Source: CAYUYH01 sp964449175
GTDB taxonomy: Bacteria; Planctomycetota; Phycisphaerae; SM23-33
Reading direction: 5' to 3'
Assembly: GCA_964449175.1 (NCBI GenBank)
Contig: CAYUYH010000107.1
Location: 1 to 9,154 of the forward strand
Length of the DNA: 9,154 nt
Under the pieces are notes generated by a model. The model searched no databases. It had not been told where the DNA came from and saw nothing but the letters and a program-made list of their open reading frames with translations. Within the stretch, counting starts at the first letter, position 1; every line of letters begins with the position of its first letter. Positions 4,739 to 9,154 of the stretch are shown here, piece by piece. The translations under genes and the position numbers were made by a program.

Positions 4739-7030
4739 ATGGCACTGCAGTTCTTTCGTCGCCGCCAGAAGCTGGTGATAGGCATCATGGTAGTGCTGAT
4801 GCTCACCTTCCTCGTCGGCGGCTACGGCGCGAATTATCTTACCGCCCGTCCCAACAAGGAGCAGAAGTTGGGGTGGATCAGTACCGGCGAGATCACTCGC
4901 AACGATATAAAGCGCGCGGACGCGGAGCTGTATATCCTCAACGCGATCAACAGCCGCGTCTTCGACCAGGACTACGCCGTCCTGCTGGGCAACGGGGGCA
5001 ACGCCGCCCTGGCCTACGTAATGCTGTCGGCCGAGGCGAAGGCCTCGTCAGTGGCGCTGACCAAGCAGGAACTGGAGAGCCTCCTGATGCAGCGGGGGCT
5101 TGACGAGGTGAATATCGAGGCCCTGTCGTCTGCCCTCAGGCCGCGTCTGCCCGCCGTCACCGTTGCGAAGATACGCGACACCGCCGCCGCCTGGCTGCGG
5201 ATCAAGAAGATGTTCATCCACTCGCTCCTCCACGTCGCCAGCGGGGGGGGGATGCCGCCGGGCACGGCTACCTCCGAGAGACAGCTGCGACGCCTGTACC
5301 GTGATCTCAGTGAGACGATAGAGCTGAGGATTGCCGCGCTGCCGGCCGAGGAATTCCTCGATCGCACAGCCGAGCCGACGACTGAGCAGATCGACAAGCA
5401 ATTCGCCGACTACCGCGCCAACCCGCCCGGCATGGCCAGCGAAGAGAACCCCTTCGGGTTCGGCTACATCCAGGCGCACCGCGCGAGACTGCTTTATCTG
5501 CTGGTGCGTCAGGACGTGGTGGAGCGCGTGGTCCGTCCCGGCGACAAGGCCGTGCGCGACTACTACCGCCTCCACAAGGCCGAGCTCGTCAAGCAGGCGC
5601 CCGTTGCCGACAGCCAGCCCGCCACCGACGGCAATGGCGGCGAGTCATCGGCCAGCCGACCTGCCGCCCACCGCTCCGAGCCGATGACGTTCTCGGAGGC
5701 GAAGGAGCAGATCGTCGAGCTGCTGACAGCCCCGGCCGTCAAGACGGCGATGAACAACGCCGTCGGTCATATCCGGGCCACGATGGACGCGCATGACGAG
5801 ACCGCCCCCGGCGCCGTCGACGCCTACCACTGGGCGCTGTCGAAGATGACCGGCCCGGCCGACAGCGTCCTGCGGCGCGAGATCGTCGGCCTGGACATCC
5901 AGGCCCAGCCGCTCGATGCCGCCGTCGCCTACTTGGCCGAGCAGGCGCAACTGGAGGCCATCGCGTTCCCGTGGGGCCGGGGCAAGGCGGTCGAGCTGGC
6001 CCCGGACGTGCGCGTGACGATCCAGGCCGACAGAATCACTCTGGCTTCGGCACTCGATGAGATATGCCGGCAACTGGAACTGCCCAAACTGCACTGGGCG
6101 ACCTCGCCGGCGTTCAAGGGCGTGCTGTTCTCGGTGAAGGTTGGCGACGAGGGGATCGACTTCTTCCCCATCCAGGTCGAGCAGACGCCGCTGATGGACC
6201 CGTTCGAGATGTCCAACGACGAGATAGTGGGCAACTGCGCCACGTCGGCCGGCAGGTCGATGACGGATATTGTCTTCGCCGCCCGGCCTTTCGGACAGGC
6301 CAACACCTCGGGGATGGTCGAGGGTGACGACGGCCCGCGCATGGTGGTCACCGGTCCGCGAGCGGGAAGGCTGCTGTGGCGACTGGCCGAGGCAAAGCCC
6401 GCCCACTCCCCCGCGACGATCGAGGAGGTGCCGGGCCTAGCCGACAAGGTCAAGCGGGACATTCGCCTGCGAGAGGCCTTCGCCCTGGCCGCTGCCCAGG
6501 CCGCCAAGCTCAGCGAGCGGGCCGCCTCGGTGGGGCTGGCGGCCGCGGCCCGCGAGCTGGATGTCGCGACATTCGAGACCGGCCCGTTCACGCGCAAGGT
6601 CATGAGCTCGCCGCAACAGCAGTATCAGATGCTGGCGCAGTTGAGCGGCAAGGAGCCCTCGCAAATCCAGTTGGCGATGCTCCCGCCGTTCAGCTATCCG
6701 CTGTCGAACGTCAGCGGCGTGAAGCTGACCTCGCCGGAGCTGATGAAGTCGTTCATGGACGCGGCCTTCGCGCTTGCCCCGGATATCATCGAGCCGCCTT
6801 ATCCAGATTCGCCGCGGGCGACGGGTGTCCTGCGCTTGCCGTCCATGGGCCGAGTGCTGGTGATGGAGCGGACGGATTTCAAGCCGGCGGTGATAGGCGA
6901 GTACGCCAAGGCCAGGGCGACCCTGGCAGCGCAGGCGGAGCTGAACAGGATCTGGCAGTACCGGATTCTGTGGTTCGGCGTCAACGGCATCGCTCAGCGG
7001 CTTGGGTGGCGGCCGGTGGCTGCCCAGTAG
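4739..7030 (+). CDS. Membrane-anchored PpiD/SurA-like foldase without a recognisable parvulin domain
   Basis: The 763-residue protein begins MALQFFRRRQKLVIGIMVVL, a short basic cytoplasmic stub and one membrane helix (about 12-28), as in PpiD. The rest should be extracytoplasmic. Residues about 43-200 are helical with SurA_N-like character (LGWISTGEITRNDIKRAD; LSAEAKASSVALTKQELESLL). PTTEQIDKQFADYRANP (213-229) and GDKAVRDYYRLHKAEL (268-283) resemble foldase linker motifs. EPMTFSEAKEQIVELL (314-329) resembles the region near the end of parvulin repeats. No intact parvulin active-site pattern is visible. Residues about 383-450 instead resemble an STN/secretin N0 fold. A C-terminal SurA/PpiD-like portion (about 536-745) follows, containing LLWRLAEAKPAHSPATIEEV. 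The expected role is chaperoning exported proteins in the periplasm; isomerase activity is doubtful. The gene follows dsbD, has its own candidate promoter, and contains a nine-G run at 5243-5251. Confidence 0.7.
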   Translation: MALQFFRRRQKLVIGIMVVLMLTFLVGGYGANYLTARPNKEQKLGWISTGEITRNDIKRADAELYILNAINSRVFDQDYAVLLGNGGNAALAYVMLSAEAKASSVALTKQELESLLMQRGLDEVNIEALSSALRPRLPAVTVAKIRDTAAAWLRIKKMFIHSLLHVASGGGMPPGTATSERQLRRLYRDLSETIELRIAALPAEEFLDRTAEPTTEQIDKQFADYRANPPGMASEENPFGFGYIQAHRARLLYLLVRQDVVERVVRPGDKAVRDYYRLHKAELVKQAPVADSQPATDGNGGESSASRPAAHRSEPMTFSEAKEQIVELLTAPAVKTAMNNAVGHIRATMDAHDETAPGAVDAYHWALSKMTGPADSVLRREIVGLDIQAQPLDAAVAYLAEQAQLEAIAFPWGRGKAVELAPDVRVTIQADRITLASALDEICRQLELPKLHWATSPAFKGVLFSVKVGDEGIDFFPIQVEQTPLMDPFEMSNDEIVGNCATSAGRSMTDIVFAARPFGQANTSGMVEGDDGPRMVVTGPRAGRLLWRLAEAKPAHSPATIEEVPGLADKVKRDIRLREAFALAAAQAAKLSERAASVGLAAAARELDVATFETGPFTRKVMSSPQQQYQMLAQLSGKEPSQIQLAMLPPFSYPLSNVSGVKLTSPELMKSFMDAAFALAPDIIEPPYPDSPRATGVLRLPSMGRVLVMERTDFKPAVIGEYAKARATLAAQAELNRIWQYRILWFGVNGIAQRLGWRPVAAQ
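5243..5251 (+). repeat. Nine-G homopolymer inside the foldase gene
   Basis: Nine consecutive G encode Gly169-171 (SGGGM). By direct translation, loss of one G leads to TAG at 5319-5321 and gain of one G leads to TGA at 5302-5304. Slippage either way would truncate the protein to about 190 residues. Confidence 0.9.
5888..6091 (+). other. STN/secretin N0-like segment within the foldase (residues about 384-451)
   Basis: The encoded segment has the order expected of STN domains. LDIQAQPLDAAVAYLAEQA (385-403) gives a strand, 'pl..a...la.q' and a helix. A short loop follows, then VRVTIQADRITLASALDEIC (424-443) and RQLEL, giving a strand, 't...aL..i...l' and a helix. STN domains usually sit at the N-terminus of secretins and TonB-dependent receptors, or in planctomycete envelope proteins. 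The assignment is by eye only. Confidence 0.45.
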
Positions 7031-7062
7031 CCTCTCCGGCGGCATCCCGTGGCGGCGGGGGC

Positions 7063-7090
7063 TTGACAGGCTCCGGGCGGGGAGTACAGT
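7063..7090 (+). promoter_or_regulatory. Candidate promoter of tRNA-Phe
   Basis: A perfect consensus -35 TTGACA (7063-7068) is followed after 16 bases by TACAGT (7085-7090, four of six). Initiation near 7097 would give a leader of about 58 bases before the tRNA at 7155. No other promoter-like element lies between the foldase stop and the protease start. Confidence 0.6.
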
Positions 7091-7154
7091 CACTGGTGTG
7101 GCGCCGGAGGCGCAGCCCCGGCCCGGGCGATGCGACGGGCGATGTGCCGCCTTC

Positions 7155-7227
7155 GGGCAGGTAGCTCAGTTGGTAGAGCACATGACTGAAAATCATGGTG
7201 TCGGCGGTTCGATTCCGCCCCTGCCCA
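7155..7227 (+). tRNA. tRNA-Phe (anticodon GAA)
   Basis: The 73-base sequence folds as a complete cloverleaf. The acceptor stem is GGGCAGG (7155-7161) with CCTGCCC (7220-7226), and the discriminator is A7227. The D-stem is GCTC/GAGC with loop AGTTGGTA. The anticodon stem is CATGA/TCATG with loop CTGAAAA, so the anticodon GAA at 7188-7190 reads phenylalanine codons. The variable loop has five bases, and the T-stem GGCGG/CCGCC holds loop TTCGATT. All stems are fully paired. The 3' CCA is not encoded (AGTC follows the acceptor stem), so it must be added by tRNA nucleotidyltransferase. It lies between the foldase and protease genes on the same strand. Confidence 0.98.
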
Positions 7228-7302
7228 GTCTCTCCAGCAGCGTCGCGCCCGAGCTGCCGCCAAGTTGGCTCCTTCCGTGGGCGGACGACGTTGCGGGTCC
7301 GG

Positions 7303-7321
7303 CTCGGCCTGACGGGCCGGG
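7303..7321 (+). other. Hairpin just upstream of the protease ribosome binding site
   Basis: CTCGGCC (7303-7309) pairs with GGCCGGG (7315-7321), one G-T wobble, around a five-base loop. AGGGG (7324-7328), the likely ribosome binding site, starts three bases later and lies eight bases before the ATG at 7337. The hairpin could mark a tRNA 3'-processing boundary or influence translation. No T-tract supports termination. Confidence 0.35.
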
Positions 7322-7336
7322 ACAGGGGCAGCGAGT

Positions 7337-8749
7337 ATGACGAAGCGCAACCTCATCTGGGCAGGGGTGCTTCTTCTCGTATCCATTGCCGTGATACTGT
7401 TGACGCGTCCGCCGGCCCCTGGGACGGCAAACGTCGAGGAGTTTCCACAACTGCACCCAGTCGTGGAGACATATCGCCTGATCACCACCAGCGGCTACTG
7501 CCCGGGCGACGACGCGCAGCTCGTCCAGGGCGCGGTGGCCGGGATGGCAGAGGCGGCCGACGAATACTCGGCCCACATCCCGCCGGACGAGGCTGCGTCG
7601 TTCCGCCGGCGGATCGAGGGCGCCGACTGCGGCGTGGGGCTGGAGCTGGAGACCTCGGCGGGGCTGGCGAGGATCGTCCAGGTCGTCTACGACACGCCGG
7701 CCGGGCGCGGCGGGCTGAAGGGCGGCGAGGTGGTACTGGCCGTCGACGGCGCCCCGGCCGACGAGATCGCCACCGGCAAGCTCAACCGCGTGGTCAACCA
7801 CGGCCCGGAAGGCAGCGAGGTGGAACTGGCAGTGATGGATCGCCGCGGCGAGGTGCGAACGGTGACGCTGAATCGCCGCGTGTTCAGGGTCGCCTCGGTT
7901 ACCGGTTTCTACCGCGATGAGCAGGGGCGATGGACGTATCTGCTTTCGCGCCGCCCGACGATTGCCCTCCTGCGCGTGCGCGAGTTCGTGCGCGGGACGG
8001 CCGGGGACGTCCAGGCGGCCCTGCGGCAGATGGACGGCCTGGACGCACTGATCCTCGACCTGCGCGACAATCCCGGCGGGCAGTTGCCGTCCGCGGCGGC
8101 GGTGGCTGACCTGTTCCTGGCCGACGGGCCGATCTTCGCCCTGCGCGACAAGACCGGCACGCACCCCGGCCGGCACGCCCGCTCGCAGGGAACCTACAGC
8201 CGCGATCTCCGCGTCGCCGTGCTCGTCAACGGCAGCACGGCCTCCGCGGCTGAGATCGTCGCCGGGGCGCTGGCCTGCAACCATCGCGCCGTCCTTGTCG
8301 GCACGCGGACCAGGGGCAAGGGCCTGATCCAGAGCGTGCTCCAGCTCCCGGCGGACATGGGCGAGGTGAACCTCACGACCGCGGAGTTCCTGCTTGGCGA
8401 CGGGACATGTATTACTCGCCGGCCGGGCAGCGACACCTGGGGCGTGGACCCGCACGTGACCGTCGAGATGACCCTGCCGCAGCGGGCGGGCGTGAGGCGG
8501 CTGTGGTTGCAGGCCGAGACGCCCCAGATAGTGACCGGCTGGGCGCCGACTCAGCCGGCGAATGGAGCGAGCGCCCGCCGACCCCCCGCGACCACCACAT
8601 CCCAGGCCGCGCCTCTCCCGGCCAGGCTGCTGGAATTGGACACTCAACTCAGGCGGGCGATGGAGCTGCTCGGCAACGTCGAGGAATACGACGCCCTGCT
8701 TGCCCCCTCGCCCGCGGCGGCCGACCGAGCCGACGCCGTGGAGCGGTGA
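7337..8749 (+). CDS. S41-family carboxy-terminal processing protease (CtpA-like), membrane-anchored
   Basis: The 470-residue protein is a periplasmic serine protease of the Ctp/Prc/tail-specific type, which trims or degrades envelope proteins from the C-terminus. Residues 7-23 (IWAGVLLLVSIAVILLT) are an uncleaved-looking membrane anchor. Residues about 98-180 are a PDZ domain (CGVGLELETSAGLARIVQVV..., GLKGGEVVLAVDG), which binds substrate C-termini. The catalytic domain shows DALILDLRDNPGGQL (236-250) and VNGSTASAAEIVAGAL (297-312) with nucleophile Ser303. VGTRTRGKGLIQS (321-333) supplies the general base Lys328, exactly 25 residues on as in characterised Ctps, and Gln332. The final 75 or so residues are an Ala/Pro/Thr-rich stretch plus a short helix (LLELDTQLRRAMELL) of unknown role. 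The start follows AGGGG eight bases upstream. No own promoter is evident, so it may be read from the tRNA-Phe promoter. Its position after the foldase suggests an envelope quality-control role. Confidence 0.93.
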   Translation: MTKRNLIWAGVLLLVSIAVILLTRPPAPGTANVEEFPQLHPVVETYRLITTSGYCPGDDAQLVQGAVAGMAEAADEYSAHIPPDEAASFRRRIEGADCGVGLELETSAGLARIVQVVYDTPAGRGGLKGGEVVLAVDGAPADEIATGKLNRVVNHGPEGSEVELAVMDRRGEVRTVTLNRRVFRVASVTGFYRDEQGRWTYLLSRRPTIALLRVREFVRGTAGDVQAALRQMDGLDALILDLRDNPGGQLPSAAAVADLFLADGPIFALRDKTGTHPGRHARSQGTYSRDLRVAVLVNGSTASAAEIVAGALACNHRAVLVGTRTRGKGLIQSVLQLPADMGEVNLTTAEFLLGDGTCITRRPGSDTWGVDPHVTVEMTLPQRAGVRRLWLQAETPQIVTGWAPTQPANGASARRPPATTTSQAAPLPARLLELDTQLRRAMELLGNVEEYDALLAPSPAAADRADAVER

Positions 8750-8806
8750 CGCCCGCCCGTCCCCCGAAATCCATGCGGCGCCCGCCGTCTCCTTGCCGAT
8801 CTATCC

Positions 8807-8832
8807 GTGGGCGCGACCGTTATCGCGCCCAC
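8807..8832 (+). terminator. Strong hairpin after the protease gene, likely transcript end
   Basis: GTGGGCGCGA and TCGCGCCCAC form a perfect 10-bp stem with a six-base loop (CCGTTA), 57 bases after the protease stop. An alternative 7-bp pairing CCGTGGG/CCCACGG (8805-8811 with 8832-8838) shares the left arm. A T-tract is absent, so termination is inferred from position and stem strength. Confidence 0.5.
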
Positions 8833-8851
8833 CCACGGACCGCAGCTACGG

Positions 8852-8880
8852 TTGAACCGCCACGCGGCGGAGGCTATCAT
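8852..8880 (+). promoter_or_regulatory. Candidate sigma-70-type promoter of the glycosyltransferase gene
   Basis: TTGAAC (8852-8857) and TATCAT (8875-8880) are separated by 17 bases, with four and five of six consensus matches. Initiation near 8887 would leave about 145 bases of leader before the ATG at 9032. The element begins 20 bases after the protease hairpin, a sensible place for a new transcription unit. Confidence 0.5.
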
Positions 8881-9031
8881 AGACCCGCCTGCCCGGCGTC
8901 AATCGCCAGGCCGGCGCCCGTACGACTGCCGCGACCGACCGAAGCGCCAACCGGCGAGCGTCAGCACGCAGCGCGCGTCTCGGCAATAACCAGTTCGACT
9001 GCAACGGAGCAAGAACGGCAAGGCACGGAGA

Positions 9032-9154
9032 ATGGCCAGACAACCAAAGCAGCAGGACCGGCGGTGCATCGCGTTCGTGAGCGATTACGTCCCGCGGCGG
9101 TGCGGCATCGCCACCTTCCCCGGAGAGGCCTTCGTCGAACTGGGGCTGGAGGTC
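9032..9154 (+). CDS. Glycosyltransferase (GT4-type), N-terminal fragment (3' end outside window)
   Basis: The first 41 residues contain CIAFVSDYVPRRCGIATF (12-29). This closely resembles the first strand and nucleotide-sugar-side loop of GT4-like glycosyltransferases ('iafvS.ypPr.CGIATF'). Such enzymes move sugars onto glycans or lipid carriers at the cytoplasmic face of the membrane. An in-frame TAA at 8987-8989 limits the start, and ATG 9032 is the first start codon after it. GGAG at 9027-9030 is only one base from this ATG, which is tight; AGG at 9021-9023 is better spaced. After CGIATF the expected acidic 'T.DL' is replaced by PGEAFVELGLEV, which slightly weakens the assignment. The enzyme's substrate cannot be told from this fragment. 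Confidence 0.65.
   Translation, partial: MARQPKQQDRRCIAFVSDYVPRRCGIATFPGEAFVELGLEV

Larger units (their letters stand above)
8750..9031. other. Intergenic region between the protease and glycosyltransferase genes
   Basis: This 282-base gap holds a strong hairpin (8807-8832), a promoter-like element (8852-8880) and a presumed leader of about 145 bases with only weak local pairing, for example GGCG/CGCC near 8899-8911. Short open frames here give arginine/proline-rich sequence with no family resemblance. Confidence 0.6.

Noticed and set aside
7193..8647. 484-residue minus-strand open frame opposite the S41 protease
   Set aside because: It is antisense to a gene with intact catalytic motifs, crosses the tRNA gene region, and is Arg/Gly/His-rich without family character.
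8807..8989. Small open frame in the gap after the protease
   Set aside because: It begins inside the hairpin, is rich in Arg/Pro/Gln, lacks a ribosome binding site and overlaps the promoter element.

Overview
The window is a GC-rich chromosomal segment of bacterial housekeeping genes. No mobile element, CRISPR array, phage gene or integration signature is visible. The best taxonomic guess is Planctomycetota, perhaps Phycisphaerae-like. This rests on the very high GC, the fused ThiD2-ThiE protein, a large divergent PpiD/SurA-type envelope protein of planctomycete flavour, and a tRNA gene without an encoded CCA. It is an inference from gene style, not a measured placement.

Layout. (1) Positions 1-89 hold the C-terminal end of a likely undecaprenyl-diphosphatase gene (uppP) on the plus strand. 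Its stop overlaps tail-to-tail with the next transcription unit. (2) Positions 82-2375 are a minus-strand two-gene unit: glyA (serine hydroxymethyltransferase) followed 23 bases later by a ThiD2-ThiE fusion gene of thiamine synthesis. (3) Positions 2376-2569 are the divergent intergenic region, with a plausible glyA promoter. (4) Positions 2570-7030 carry, on the plus strand, dsbD (transmembrane thiol-disulfide reductant carrier) and a 763-residue membrane-anchored PpiD/SurA-like foldase. They are separated by about 300 bases rich in inverted repeats, containing a good sigma-70-like promoter for the second gene. (5) Positions 7031-7336 hold a promoter and tRNA-Phe(GAA). (6) Positions 7337-8749 encode an S41 carboxy-terminal processing protease with an N-terminal membrane anchor, followed by a strong hairpin. 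(7) From 9032 to the window end is the beginning of a likely GT4-type glycosyltransferase, preceded by a promoter-like element and a leader of about 145 bases.

Functional picture. The minus-strand unit serves one-carbon metabolism and thiamine synthesis. The plus-strand genes suggest an envelope protein folding and quality-control neighbourhood: disulfide reduction (DsbD), a foldase and a Ctp protease, flanked by cell-envelope genes (UppP, glycosyltransferase). The most unusual item is the foldase. It shows no recognisable parvulin domain but carries, mid-protein, a segment that reads like an STN/secretin N0-type fold. It also contains a nine-G homopolymer at which a one-base slip in either direction leads quickly to a stop codon.
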